A stretch of 64,000 nt of DNA, from assembly GCA_030604135.1 (NCBI GenBank), contig JAUVWL010000014.1, positions 1 to 64,000 of the forward strand, written 5' to 3'. This DNA comes from Burkholderiales bacterium. GTDB lineage: Bacteria; Pseudomonadota; Gammaproteobacteria; Burkholderiales; Burkholderiaceae_C. The first letter of the stretch is position 1. Each line of letters opens with the position of its first letter. Made by a program: the position numbers and the translations under genes. Below the pieces are notes generated by a model that worked only from the letters and a program-made list of their open reading frames with translations, did no database searches and was not told the DNA's origin. Positions 18,185-27,242 of this stretch are shown here, piece after piece.

Positions 18185-18862
18185 ATGGCCAAATCACCCG
18201 CCATCCACTTGGATTTCAAACACCTGCAGGATCAGGTTCAACGCCAGTTCACCGGCCTGGATCCGAATGACCCTTCGCAGTGGCCCACACTGCCCCGCAA
18301 TCTGCTGTTCATTGCCGTCTGCCTGCTGGTGGTTGGCGTGCTCTGGTACTTCTGGTTGAGCAATTCGGCGGAAGAGCTCGAGTTTGAACAGAACCGCGAG
18401 GTGCAGCTGCGCGCTGACTACCGCAGCAAGCTTGTCCAGGCGGTCAATCTCGATGCCTTGAAGAAACAGCTCGAGCAGGTGCAGACCTATGTGAACCAGC
18501 TGGAGCGCCAACTGCCCAGCAAGGCCGAAATGGATGCCCTGTTGTCCGACATCAACCAGGCGGGGCTGGGCCGCAGTCTGCAGTTCGAGCTGTTTCGTCC
18601 CGGCAATGTGGTGGTCAAGGAATACTACGCCGAGCTGCCGATCAGCGTACGGGTCACGGGGCGTTACCACGATATCGGGCTGTTCGCGGCCGATATCGCC
18701 AACTTGTCGAGAATTGTGACGCTCAACAACATGACCTTGACACCGGTCAGAGACCGGGATGGGGTTCTGACGATGGAATGCACAGCCAAGACCTTCCGCT
18801 ACCTGGATCAGGAAGAGATCACCCAGCAGCAGACCGCGGCGGCGCAGGGGAGGCGGCCGTGA
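18185..18862 (+). CDS. pilO: Type IV pilus inner-membrane platform protein PilO
   Basis: Partner of PilN in the alignment subcomplex of the type IV pilus. The 225-residue product has a short cytoplasmic N-terminus, one helix (about 40-60, LPRNLLFIAVCLLVVGVLWYFWL) and a coiled coil (about 65-115). The C-terminal ferredoxin-like domain includes YYAELPISVRVTGRYHDIG, a conserved PilO signature. It starts 18 bases after pilN and its stop overlaps the pilP start (GTGA). Confidence 0.95.
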   Translation: MAKSPAIHLDFKHLQDQVQRQFTGLDPNDPSQWPTLPRNLLFIAVCLLVVGVLWYFWLSNSAEELEFEQNREVQLRADYRSKLVQAVNLDALKKQLEQVQTYVNQLERQLPSKAEMDALLSDINQAGLGRSLQFELFRPGNVVVKEYYAELPISVRVTGRYHDIGLFAADIANLSRIVTLNNMTLTPVRDRDGVLTMECTAKTFRYLDQEEITQQQTAAAQGRRP

Positions 18863-19410
18863 ACGTCACAACAATCAAGCTTACCCTGCTCATGATACCG
18901 GTCGCCCTGCTTGCCGCCTGTGGCTCTTCTGCCGATGGTGAGTTGCAGCAATGGATGGTCAATGAGCGCAATTCGATCCGCCCGAGCGTGACACCCATCG
19001 AACCTCCTGGCAGGTTCGACCCGCAGGCTTACGCAGGTGAGCGCGATCAGCCGCCGTTTGACCCCGAGAAGCTCAACAGTGTGCTGCGCGGCAGTTTGCC
19101 TCCGATGCTGTCCAATTCGGCGCTCGTCGAGGCCGAGCTCAACAGGCGCAAGGAGCCACTGGAGGCCTACCCGCTTGACACCATGGTGATGGTGGGCAGC
19201 CTCATGCGCGAGGGCCAACTGGTGGCGTTGATCAAGGTGGACAGCCTGCTGTACCAGGTGCGGCGTGGCAACTACCTTGGACAGAATTTTGGCCGTGTCA
19301 ACGACATCACCGAAACCGAGATCGTGCTGCGTGAAATCGTGCAGGACGGGGCGGGCGACTGGATCGAGCGCCCAGCAGCGCTGCAGTTACAAGAGGAAGG
19401 TATCAGATGA
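18859..19410 (+). CDS. pilP: Type IV pilus lipoprotein PilP
   Basis: Inner-membrane lipoprotein that connects PilN/PilO to the PilQ secretin. The 183-residue product has a lipoprotein signal (LTLLMIPVALLAAC, lipobox LAAC). The C-terminal HR-type beta domain reads YPLDTMVMVGSLMREGQLVALIKVDSLLYQVRRGNYLGQNFGRV in segments typical of PilP. The start is GTG 18859, overlapping the pilO stop; an upstream in-frame ATG at 18778 would lie within pilO and add residues before the signal peptide. It overlaps pilQ by four bases. Confidence 0.93.
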   Translation: MNVTTIKLTLLMIPVALLAACGSSADGELQQWMVNERNSIRPSVTPIEPPGRFDPQAYAGERDQPPFDPEKLNSVLRGSLPPMLSNSALVEAELNRRKEPLEAYPLDTMVMVGSLMREGQLVALIKVDSLLYQVRRGNYLGQNFGRVNDITETEIVLREIVQDGAGDWIERPAALQLQEEGIR

Positions 19411-21572
19411 AAAAGCCAAGCGAGGCCCTTCGGGCCCGTGCCGTGAATCGCACGCTGCTCAAGATGGCTGTCGTGGCCACTTTGGGCCTGAGCACGGCGT
19501 GGGCCTATGCGCAGAACGCGATCCAGTCGATCACGGGCGCTGTTCAGGGAGGAACCGAGGTGGTCCGCATCCAGATGGCGGAACCTCTGACCGCGGTACC
19601 CAACGGTTTCACCATTCAGTCGCCCGCGCGCATCGCACTGGACTTTCCAGGTGTGGTCAACGCAGTGGGTCGCAGTGCCATCGAGCTCAACCAGGGTAAC
19701 CTGCGTTCAGCCAATGTGGTGCAGGCGGGTGATCGCACCCGACTTGTGATCAACCTCAAGCAGCCCGCGTCTTACCAAGCCAGCACCGACGGTCGCACGC
19801 TGCTCGTGGTGCTGGACCGTACCGAGGCAACGGGCACAGCACCCGCCCAGCCATCTGTTTTTGCGGAAAGCCGTGCCAGCTCCGACATGACGGCCCTGCG
19901 CGATATCGACTTCCGTCGCGGGGCCGCCAACACCGGGCGGGTGGTCGTCGAACTTGGCAGCAGCCAGGTGGGTGTCGATATCCGTCAACAAGGCCAGAAT
20001 CTGGTGGTTGAATTTCTCAAGACCTCCCTGCCGGAGGGCTTGAGTCGGCGCCTGGATGTCACCGACTTCGGAACACCAGTCCGGACCATCACAACCACAC
20101 AGAACGGCGATCGGGTTCGCATGCTGGTGACACCCACCGGCAATTGGGAGCATTCAGCCTACCAGAGCGACAACCAGTTTGTGCTCGAAGTACGTGAGCA
20201 AGTGGTGGATCCTTCGAAGTTGACCCAGGGCCCAGGCTACACGGGTGAAAAGCTTTCTCTGAACTTCCAGAATATCGAGGTCCGTGCGCTGCTGCAGGTG
20301 ATCGCTGATTTCACCAACTTCAACGTCGTCACGTCCGACTCGGTGTCGGGTTCCGTGACCCTTCGTCTGCGTGACGTGCCTTGGGATCAGGCGCTTGACA
20401 TCATTCTGCAGGCCAAGGGACTGGGCATGCGCAAAAGTGGGAACGTCCTCTGGATCGCGCCCAATGACGAGATCACTGCGCGAGAGAAGCAGGAACTTGA
20501 GGCCAAGGCCTCGGTGGAGAGCCTGGAAACTCTGCGGACCCAGGCGTTCCAGATGAACTACGCCAAGGCTGTGGATGTGGCGTCCCAGATCATGGCCTCG
20601 GGAGCCTCGGGAGGCGCTGCGGGCACTGCCAGCTCGCGCATTCTGTCACCGCGTGGCAGTGCGATTGCAGAGCCTCGAACCAATCAGCTTTTTGTGACCG
20701 ATATCCCTTCGCGTCTTGAGCAGGTGCAGCAACTGATCGCCCGTCTGGACATCCCGATCAGGCAGGTGCTGATCGAGGCACGCATTGTCGAGGCCGATGA
20801 CCGCTTCGGTCGCTCCATTGGTGTGCGTCTGGGCGGTAGCGATCTGCGCGGCGTACGAGGCGGCGAGCCTGGCTACCCAGCTGGCGGCACCAATCGCTTT
20901 GCCATCGGCGGCAGCTACAACGCCATTTCCAGCACCACCCGCGAGAGCGAAAATGTGCTGGACACCATCAACACATCGTTCATCAACCTGCCGTCGGCGG
21001 GTGCGGGTGGGTTTGCACCGGCGGCGTTTGCGGTTTCGCTGTTCAGCGCGGCGGCCAATCGCTTCCTGAACCTGGAGATCTCGGCGCTGGAAGCCGACGG
21101 GCGGGGCAAGATCGTGTCGAGTCCCCGTATCGTCACGGCAGACCAGGTCAAGGCCTTGATCGAGCAGGGGACGGAATACCCTTACCAGACTGCCACGTCC
21201 AGTGGCGCGACGGCCATTGCCTTCAGAAAGGCCAACCTCAAACTGGAGGTCACGCCGCAGATCACGCCCGAGGGCAACATCATCATGGACGTCGCTGTCA
21301 ACAAGGACAGCCGCGGTGAGACGACCGCAGCCGGTATTGCCATCAACACCAAGGCCGTGCAGACCCAGGTACTGGTGGAAAACGGCGGTACCGTGGTGAT
21401 CGGGGGCATCTTCGAGCTGATTGAGGTGGACGACGTGACCAAGGTCCCGCTGCTGGGAGACATTCCCGTGCTGGGCAACCTCTTCAAGAACCGGGCGCGA
21501 ACAGCCAACAAGTCCGAACTGCTGGTGTTCCTCACCCCGAGGGTCATCACCGATCGGGGCGTGACCCGCTGA
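19407..21572 (+). CDS. pilQ: Type IV pilus secretin PilQ
   Basis: Outer-membrane secretin pore through which the pilus fibre passes. The 721-residue product has a signal peptide (about 1-35, ending AWAYA-QN) and two AMIN domains (about 40-135 and 165-265, peptidoglycan-binding). A secretin/TonB short N-terminal domain (about 300-350, LSLNFQNIEVRALLQVIADFTN) and a NolW/N1 domain (about 385-465) follow. The C-terminal secretin barrel ends KSELLVFLTPRVI. The long glycine-serine-rich linker (about 395-415) is normal. Overlaps pilP by four bases; last core gene of the operon. Confidence 0.96.
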   Translation: MKKPSEALRARAVNRTLLKMAVVATLGLSTAWAYAQNAIQSITGAVQGGTEVVRIQMAEPLTAVPNGFTIQSPARIALDFPGVVNAVGRSAIELNQGNLRSANVVQAGDRTRLVINLKQPASYQASTDGRTLLVVLDRTEATGTAPAQPSVFAESRASSDMTALRDIDFRRGAANTGRVVVELGSSQVGVDIRQQGQNLVVEFLKTSLPEGLSRRLDVTDFGTPVRTITTTQNGDRVRMLVTPTGNWEHSAYQSDNQFVLEVREQVVDPSKLTQGPGYTGEKLSLNFQNIEVRALLQVIADFTNFNVVTSDSVSGSVTLRLRDVPWDQALDIILQAKGLGMRKSGNVLWIAPNDEITAREKQELEAKASVESLETLRTQAFQMNYAKAVDVASQIMASGASGGAAGTASSRILSPRGSAIAEPRTNQLFVTDIPSRLEQVQQLIARLDIPIRQVLIEARIVEADDRFGRSIGVRLGGSDLRGVRGGEPGYPAGGTNRFAIGGSYNAISSTTRESENVLDTINTSFINLPSAGAGGFAPAAFAVSLFSAAANRFLNLEISALEADGRGKIVSSPRIVTADQVKALIEQGTEYPYQTATSSGATAIAFRKANLKLEVTPQITPEGNIIMDVAVNKDSRGETTAAGIAINTKAVQTQVLVENGGTVVIGGIFELIEVDDVTKVPLLGDIPVLGNLFKNRARTANKSELLVFLTPRVITDRGVTR

Positions 21573-21597
21573 TGCAACAATGCTCTGGAGCAATGGA

Positions 21598-21978
21598 ATG
21601 AAAACGAAGATGTTGAAGATCGGTGCCACTGTGGTGACTGCGCTGGCGCTGGCCTCCTGTGGTGGTGGTGGCCCGGTGGCGGGTGATGCGGAGGGCTTCT
21701 CGGTGTCTCCGGAAGAAATCAAATGGACGGTAGGTTCGTGTGCCTTCTCAGGCGGCAACGACACAGTGGTCACCATCATCGGCGGGCAACCCCCGTTCCG
21801 CATTGTGAATTCTGCGCCTCAGTTTGTGACGGTTGACAGGACCCAGGTCACCGGCAAGGATCCAGTGTTTCGTGTCTCCACCGTTCGAGGCTGTGGTGAA
21901 AACCTGTCAATCACCGTGCTGGACTACCACTCGCGGGTTGCGGTTTTCAATGTGTCCATTGAAGAAGACGAGAACTGA
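21598..21978 (+). CDS. Uncharacterised small lipoprotein downstream of pilQ
   Basis: I do not recognise a family. The 126-residue product has a type II signal (MLKIGATVVTALALASC, lipobox LASC) and a GGGG linker. A predicted all-beta domain with GGQPPFRIVNSAPQFVTVD resembles Ig- or BACON-like strands, and two cysteines in the mature part (VGSCAF and VRGCGEN) could form a disulfide. The start at 21598 has GGAG seven bases upstream; ATG 21580 precedes the ribosome site. It lies 25 bases after pilQ with no terminator between, so it is probably co-transcribed with pilMNOPQ and may be a pilus-associated or envelope lipoprotein (inference). Confidence 0.75.
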   Translation: MKTKMLKIGATVVTALALASCGGGGPVAGDAEGFSVSPEEIKWTVGSCAFSGGNDTVVTIIGGQPPFRIVNSAPQFVTVDRTQVTGKDPVFRVSTVRGCGENLSITVLDYHSRVAVFNVSIEEDEN

Positions 21979-22068
21979 AATTCAGAGGGACCGCATTTCA
22001 TTCGCCTGTCAGCTGGGCTGCCACGACAGTTCGGCCATGGCGGGCCTGTGTGACGCCCGTTTCCTGGC

Positions 22069-22611
22069 ATGAAGGTGGCCCTTGTCGGCATGCCGGGCAG
22101 CGGCAAGAGCACGGTGGGTCGCCAATTGGCAAGGCGCCTGCAACTCCCGTTCGAAGACGCCGATGCGCGGATCGAGCAACGCATCGGTTGTTCCATTCGA
22201 GGCTTTTTCGATCGGGAGGGTGAGGTCCGGTTTCGCGACATCGAGGTCGAAGCGCTCGATGAATTGACCCAGCTCGAAGCGGTGGTGTTGTCCACAGGCG
22301 GAGGTGCGGTGTTGCGCCCCGAGAATCGCCAACGGCTCCACGACAGAACACAGGTGATTTATCTGAGGTCGACGCCCGAGGAGCTTTACAGGCGCTTGCG
22401 ACACGACCGCAATCGACCATTGCTGCAGGTGGCAGATCCGTTGCGAAAGCTCAAGGAGTTGTTTGCCGAGCGCGATCCGCTGTACCGGGAGACAGCGCAC
22501 TTTGTGCTCGAGACGGGACGGCCCTCTGTGGCCACTCTGGTGAACATGATCTGCATGCAGTTGGAGCTGGCAGGGATTGCCACGAACCCGGCCGCACCGA
22601 GTCGGAGCTGA
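22069..22611 (+). CDS. aroK: Shikimate kinase
   Basis: Phosphorylates shikimate at the 3-hydroxyl in aromatic amino-acid synthesis. The 180-residue product has the P-loop [15 protein letters not shown] (7-21), the shikimate-binding [14 protein letters not shown] region, and [15 protein letters not shown]. The lid arginines are in [12 protein letters not shown] and the adenine loop is [10 protein letters not shown]. The only start after an upstream in-frame stop is ATG 22069, and it has no strong ribosome site. The pilQ-aroK-aroB order is widely conserved. Confidence 0.95.
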   Translation: MKVALVGMPGSGKSTVGRQLARRLQLPFEDADARIEQRIGCSIRGFFDREGEVRFRDIEVEALDELTQLEAVVLSTGGGAVLRPENRQRLHDRTQVIYLRSTPEELYRRLRHDRNRPLLQVADPLRKLKELFAERDPLYRETAHFVLETGRPSVATLVNMICMQLELAGIATNPAAPSRS

Positions 22612-22658
22612 CGTTTCGCCAGACGCTGCATCGGCGGCTGCGCGCTACACTCGCGTGC

Positions 22659-23786
22659 ATGGACGAGCGACCCCACAAGCATTCGGTCAGGATCGATCTC
22701 GGTGATCGAAGCTACGAGATATTCATTGGTCATCGGCTGATCGACGACCCGGCCTCACTGGATGGCCTGCCTGCGGGCGCGTCTGCGGTGATCGTGTCCA
22801 ACGTGACCGTGGCACCCCTGTACGCTGCACGGCTCATATCGGCGCTTCAGACAAGATTCCGGCAGGTGCATCTGGTCGAACTGCCCGACGGCGAAGCCCA
22901 CAAGCACTGGGGTTCGCTGAATCTGATCTTCGACGCCCTGCTGGAGAAGGCCTGCGACCGTAAGACGGTGCTGTTTGCGCTGGGCGGCGGTGTCGTGGGT
23001 GACATGGCCGGCTTTGCAGCTGCGTGCTACATGCGCGGGATTCCGTTCGTGCAGATACCCACGACCCTCCTGGCCCAGGTGGACTCATCGGTCGGCGGCA
23101 AGACCGCCATCAACCACCCATTGGGCAAGAACATGATCGGCGCCTTCTACCAGCCCCTGCGGGTGCTGTGTGACCTCGACACCCTGGGCAGCCTGCCGGA
23201 CCGGGAACTGAGCGCCGGTCTGGCCGAAGTCATCAAGTACGGGCCGATCGCCGACATGGCCTTTTTTGACTGGATCGAAGCCCACATGGCAGCACTGCGT
23301 GCACGCTCACCCGAAGCCTTGTCGCACGCCATTCGCAGAAGTTGTGAAATCAAGGCTGCGGTGGTGGGGCAGGACGAGCGGGAGTCCGGTTTGCGCGCCA
23401 TCCTCAACTTCGGTCATACCTTCGGCCATGCCATCGAAGCAGGCATGGGTTATGGGGCCTGGTTGCATGGCGAAGCGGTGGGTTGTGGCATGGTGATGGC
23501 CGCCAGGCTTTCCAGAGCGCTGGGTGGCGTGGACCAGAGCTTTGTGGAGCGCTTGACCGAACTGGTGCGTGCTGCTGGACTGCCCACCGTGGCGCCCGTG
23601 CTTGACGGGCATGACAACGTAGGCCGCTATCTGCAGCTCATGCGGGTCGACAAGAAAGCCGAGGCCGGGGCCATCCGCTTTGTGGTGATCGAGGGTCCGG
23701 GTCGCGCGTCTATGCAAAGTGCACCTGACGACATGGTCGCTGAAGTCATACGCATCAGTTGCGCGGGCGAAACCCAGTGCGTCTGA
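22659..23786 (+). CDS. aroB: 3-dehydroquinate synthase
   Basis: NAD- and metal-dependent cyclisation of DAHP to 3-dehydroquinate, second step of the shikimate pathway. The 375-residue product has PDGEAHKHW, the NAD-binding [38 protein letters not shown] and the zinc ligands in [15 protein letters not shown] and [10 protein letters not shown]. Full length. The start is ATG 22659. Follows aroK by 47 bases; the dgt-like gene starts 10 bases after its stop. Confidence 0.96.
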   Translation: MDERPHKHSVRIDLGDRSYEIFIGHRLIDDPASLDGLPAGASAVIVSNVTVAPLYAARLISALQTRFRQVHLVELPDGEAHKHWGSLNLIFDALLEKACDRKTVLFALGGGVVGDMAGFAAACYMRGIPFVQIPTTLLAQVDSSVGGKTAINHPLGKNMIGAFYQPLRVLCDLDTLGSLPDRELSAGLAEVIKYGPIADMAFFDWIEAHMAALRARSPEALSHAIRRSCEIKAAVVGQDERESGLRAILNFGHTFGHAIEAGMGYGAWLHGEAVGCGMVMAARLSRALGGVDQSFVERLTELVRAAGLPTVAPVLDGHDNVGRYLQLMRVDKKAEAGAIRFVVIEGPGRASMQSAPDDMVAEVIRISCAGETQCV

Positions 23787-23796
23787 GACCCAAGCA

Positions 23797-24954
23797 GTGA
23801 CGCTGGCCACGTACGCCTGTGATCCCACCAGAAGCCGCGGACGGCGTGTTGTCGAGCCCGAGGCGCCGACACGCACGGCCTTTCAGCGCGACCGGGACCG
23901 GGTCATTCATTCGACGGCCTTCAGGCGGCTGGTCTACAAGACCCAGGTCTTTCTCAACCACGAAGGGGATTTGTTTCGGACCCGGTTGACCCATTCGCTG
24001 GAGGTGGCACAGCTGGCGCGCAGCATGGCCCGAACCCTGCGTCTGAATGAGGACCTGGTCGAGGCCATTGCACTGGCCCATGACCTCGGTCACACGCCAT
24101 TCGGCCATGCAGGTCAGGATGCCCTGAACGAGTGTGTGCGCTCGGCATCGCGGACCGAACCGGACATGGAAGAGGTGCAGGGCTTCGAACACAACCTGCA
24201 GAGCCTGCGGGTGGTGGATGCACTGGAGGAGCGCTACCCGGCATTCGACGGGCTGAACCTGTGCTTCGAGACCCGGGAAGGCATTCTCAAACATTGCTCC
24301 CTTGTCAACGCACGGCGGCTCGAAGCGCGCGAACCCGGTGGCGTCGCCCACCGTTTTCTTGCGGGCGGATCGCCTTCTCTGGAGGCCCAGCTGTGCAACC
24401 TGGCCGACGAGATTGCCTACAACGCACACGACATTGACGATGGGGTGCGGTCGGGTTTGATCACCCTGGATCAGCTGGATGAGGTTCCCCTGTTCCGGTA
24501 TCACAAGGAGCAGGCGCTTGTGGCCCATGCCCGTCTCACGGGACGGCGTCTCCTGTTCGAGGCCATCCGGTTGATGCTCAGTGCCCAGGTCTATGACGTG
24601 ATCGACCACACGCGCGCTTGTCTGGATGAGCTCGATCTGCAGCACCCGGACGAGGTGCGTTCAACGGGGTCGGTGGTCGGTTTTTCGGCCGAAATGACCC
24701 GGAACTCGCAGGTGCTCAAACAGTTCTTGCGCCGGGAGTTGTACCGCCACCCGCAGGTGCAGGAAACCACCGATCGCGCCAGGCAGGTGGTGAAGGACCT
24801 GTTTGATCACTACCAGCAGCATCCGCAGGAGCTGACGGACGTCGGGCAAGAGCGCTCGCTCACCCGGCGCGTGGCCGACTATGTGGCGGGCATGACCGAC
24901 CGTTTTGCGCTCAAGGACCATGTGCGCATCACCGGCCAGGTGCTGTTTCCATGA
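23797..24954 (+). CDS. Deoxyguanosinetriphosphate triphosphohydrolase-like protein (HD domain)
   Basis: dNTP triphosphohydrolase of the Dgt-like family, which cleaves dNTPs to nucleosides and triphosphate. The 385-residue product has RDRVIHSTAFRRLVYKTQVF, the HD metal site (THSLEV, ALAHDLGHTPFGHAG), NLQSLRVVD and NLADEIAYNAHDIDDGV, all typical. I choose GTG 23797, ten bases after the aroB stop, giving the usual N-terminus (ACDPTRSRGRRV); an in-frame ATG at 23719 lies inside aroB. Substrate preference is not known. Confidence 0.92.
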   Translation: MTLATYACDPTRSRGRRVVEPEAPTRTAFQRDRDRVIHSTAFRRLVYKTQVFLNHEGDLFRTRLTHSLEVAQLARSMARTLRLNEDLVEAIALAHDLGHTPFGHAGQDALNECVRSASRTEPDMEEVQGFEHNLQSLRVVDALEERYPAFDGLNLCFETREGILKHCSLVNARRLEAREPGGVAHRFLAGGSPSLEAQLCNLADEIAYNAHDIDDGVRSGLITLDQLDEVPLFRYHKEQALVAHARLTGRRLLFEAIRLMLSAQVYDVIDHTRACLDELDLQHPDEVRSTGSVVGFSAEMTRNSQVLKQFLRRELYRHPQVQETTDRARQVVKDLFDHYQQHPQELTDVGQERSLTRRVADYVAGMTDRFALKDHVRITGQVLFP

Positions 24955-24996
24955 GCGCCGCACGGCCCCGCCCAGCGCAGCACGGAGTGGTCCGCC

Positions 24997-26295
24997 GTGA
25001 GCCGTGATGCGGGCGTTCGGTCGGGCAGGGCGGTGGCGGGGGACCGTCGCGTCGCTGCCGCCGTGGTGCTCAGTGGTGTCAGTTGCGCCCTGCACATTGG
25101 CAAGCTGCCGGTGGCCATCCCCGTCCTCAAGGACTCGATGGGGCTGAGCCTGGTCGAGGCCGGGTTTCTGTTGTCTGTGGTCCAGATGGCCGGCCTGGCG
25201 CTGGGCTTGTTGGTTGGCACGGTGGCCGACCGCCTGGGAGCCAGGCGGGTCATGTTGGCCGGTCTGGTTCTGTTGGCGCTGGGCAGTCTGGGCGGTGCGC
25301 TCGCGCAAAGTGCTGCACTTCTGCTGCTTTCCCGAGTGATGGAGGGACTGGGTTTTCTCTGGGCGGTGCTACCGGCGCCGGCCTTGCTGCGCCAGCGCGT
25401 TCGTGACCCGGCCACGCAGTCGCGGGCATTGGGTTGGTGGGGTGCCTACATGCCCATGGGAACGGCGCTGGCTTTGTTGGTTGGCGGTGCGCTTGTCGAT
25501 GTCATCGGATGGCGTGCGCTCTGGCTTCTTCTGGCCGGTTTGTCGTTACTGGCCGCGTTGGGGCTGAAGGTGTCGTTGCCCGCTGATGCGTTGGGCATGC
25601 CGACCGCATCAGGGCCAAATTCGACCGGTCTGCGGGCGAGGCTGGTCCGGACTCTGGGTGCACCCGGGCCGTGGGCCGTGGCCCTGGCCTTTTTTCTGTA
25701 CTCCGGTCAATGGATGGCTGTCATCGGCTTCCTGCCGACCATCTACCAGCAGGCCGGGCATGCGGGCTGGGTTCTGGGGGGGCTGACCGCATTGGCTGCT
25801 GGTGTCAACATGACGGGCAATATCGGCGCCGGTCGCGGGCTGGCCAGGCAAACCCCACCGCATCGGCTGCTGCTCGCCGGCTTTGTGGCCATGGGGTTGG
25901 GGGGGTGGCTGGCTTTCGCTGCGGGTAGCACCATGTGGTGGCAGTATGTGGGTGTGTTGCTGTTCTCGGCTTTCGGTGGGCTGGTCCCAGGCACACTGTT
26001 CGGCATCGCTGTTCGGCTGGCTCCGGACGAGAGCACCGTCTCCACCACGGTGGGCTGGATGCAGCAATGGTCGGCTTTGGGGCAGTTCATTGGTCCCCCA
26101 TTGGTGGCAGCCCTGGCCGTGCACCTGGGTGGATGGTCGGGCAGCTGGTGGTTCACGCTGGCCTGCAGTGTGGCTGGCGGCGGGGTGGCGTTCTGGATTG
26201 CGCGGTTGTGGTCAGCCCTGCCTGCTTCGTCCGGGTCCCCCCGCGATGGCCGGGCGTCCATGAACCAATTGAAGCCGGGGTCAGGCCCTCCTTGA
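24997..26295 (+). CDS. Major facilitator superfamily permease (CynX/NimT-like)
   Basis: A 432-residue inner-membrane transporter with twelve predicted helices. The loop 2-3 motif reads VGTVADRLGARRVMLAG, matching the MFS signature GXXXDRXGRR, and LPVAIPVLKDSMGLSLVEAG marks the first half. It resembles the cyanate/2-nitroimidazole-type branch, but substrate cannot be assigned. The start is GTG 24997 with GGAG nine bases upstream. It lies 42 bases after the dgt-like gene, same strand. The C-terminal tail (SSGSPRDGRASMNQ) is hydrophilic. Confidence 0.8.
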   Translation: MSRDAGVRSGRAVAGDRRVAAAVVLSGVSCALHIGKLPVAIPVLKDSMGLSLVEAGFLLSVVQMAGLALGLLVGTVADRLGARRVMLAGLVLLALGSLGGALAQSAALLLLSRVMEGLGFLWAVLPAPALLRQRVRDPATQSRALGWWGAYMPMGTALALLVGGALVDVIGWRALWLLLAGLSLLAALGLKVSLPADALGMPTASGPNSTGLRARLVRTLGAPGPWAVALAFFLYSGQWMAVIGFLPTIYQQAGHAGWVLGGLTALAAGVNMTGNIGAGRGLARQTPPHRLLLAGFVAMGLGGWLAFAAGSTMWWQYVGVLLFSAFGGLVPGTLFGIAVRLAPDESTVSTTVGWMQQWSALGQFIGPPLVAALAVHLGGWSGSWWFTLACSVAGGGVAFWIARLWSALPASSGSPRDGRASMNQLKPGSGPP

Positions 26296-26372
26296 ACTGG
26301 TTGACGCTGGCGCCCACCCAGATTCCATCGGCTTCGTGTAATCTGCCCTGCGCCAAAAAAACACCAAAGAAC

Positions 26373-27077
26373 ATGGCCCGTCTTCAACGTTTGCTGATCG
26401 CCGGACACCCGCACCTGCTCATGCAGCGTGCGCGCCCGGATGCTGTGGTCTACCGGGACGAAGAAGATGTCGAGGAACTCAAGCAAGTGCTCCACGACAC
26501 GGCGAAGCAGACCGCGCTTGACCTGCATGCTTACGTGCTGCTGCCCGACCGATGGATGCTCCTGGTGACACCGGCCAATGCCCAGGCTGCCTCTAAGCTG
26601 ATGCAAGGAGTCGGGCGGCGCTACGTCAGGCATGTGAACAGGCGCCATGGTCTGTGTGGTTCGCTCTGGGCATCCCGTTTCAGTTCCACGGTGATCGAAG
26701 GCGCTGAATGGACGCTCCCGTGTATGACGTACCTGGATACAGCGCCGATCCGGGCAGGCCTGGTGCAGTTGCCGCATGAGCATGTCCACGGGAGCCATTG
26801 CCATTACATCGGTCTGCACCACGACAGATCGCTGATGGCGCCGGCTGCGGTCTGGGGTATGGGCAACACCCCTTTTGCCCGGGAGGCTGCATACGCCGAA
26901 ATGGTGCATCGAGGGCTCGAGGATGGCCAACTCAAGGTTGTGGAACATGCCGTTCACCATGGCTGGGCCCTGGGGAGCGCAGCTTTCATCCATCAACTTC
27001 AGTCACTGACCGAGCGCCGGTTGAGCCCGCGGCCCAGGGGTCGTCCTCGCCGCGTCACCGACAAAAGAATGCCCTGA
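26373..27077 (+). CDS. REP-associated tyrosine transposase-like protein (Y1_Tnp family), HUH motif lost
   Basis: A 234-residue protein of the IS200-like/RAYT family, normally single-strand DNA transposases. It keeps the family frame: MARLQRLLIAGHPHLLMQR at the start, HAYVLLPDRWMLLVTP (47-66 region), MQGVGRRYVRHVNRRHG, GSLWASRFSSTVI, the MTYLDTAPIRAGL block (about 118-130, candidate catalytic Tyr120), GNTPFAREAAYAE, and the GWALG...RPRGRPRR tail. The metal-binding His-x-His expected at 60 and 62 is Arg60-Trp61-Met62, the usual NPVRAG is APIRAG, and the GNNR-like patch is RARPD. It is therefore probably inactive as a nuclease and possibly domesticated. Full length with no frameshift, between MFS and gltB; no terminal repeats flank it. 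Start at ATG 26373. Confidence 0.8.
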   Translation: MARLQRLLIAGHPHLLMQRARPDAVVYRDEEDVEELKQVLHDTAKQTALDLHAYVLLPDRWMLLVTPANAQAASKLMQGVGRRYVRHVNRRHGLCGSLWASRFSSTVIEGAEWTLPCMTYLDTAPIRAGLVQLPHEHVHGSHCHYIGLHHDRSLMAPAAVWGMGNTPFAREAAYAEMVHRGLEDGQLKVVEHAVHHGWALGSAAFIHQLQSLTERRLSPRPRGRPRRVTDKRMP

Positions 27078-27218
27078 GGGCGCTTTGCCGACCTCTGGCT
27101 TGGCTGAGGGCTTGCGGAAGAGGCGCCCAGCCTGACGGCCTGGTGTGGCTTTGCAAAGACAGCCCACCAATTGTTTTGTCCCTAATTAAAGTCATGAACT
27201 TGACGAAGACATCAAAAT

Positions 27219-27231
27219 GGGGACAGACCCC
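27219..27231. repeat. REP-like palindrome GGGG-ACAGA-CCCC
   Basis: A GGGG/CCCC dyad with an ACAGA centre is followed by CTTTTATTCTTC. It lies 142 bases after the transposase-like gene and just before the gltB promoter. TGTCCC at 27177-27182 can also pair with GGGACA at 27220-27225. RAYT genes are typically accompanied by REP palindromes, and I recall this GGGGTCTGTCCCC core near such genes in other proteobacteria. It could also act as a weak terminator. Confidence 0.5.
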
Positions 27232-27242
27232 TTTTATTCTTC

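Noticed and set aside
25935..26372. N-terminal 146-codon extension of the transposase-like frame back into the MFS gene
   Set aside because: It overlaps the MFS coding region in another frame, and family homology begins at the ATG at 26373.
26296..27242. Complete insertion sequence around the transposase-like gene
   Set aside because: No terminal inverted repeats, target duplications or stem-loop ends of IS200/IS605 type were seen flanking the gene.
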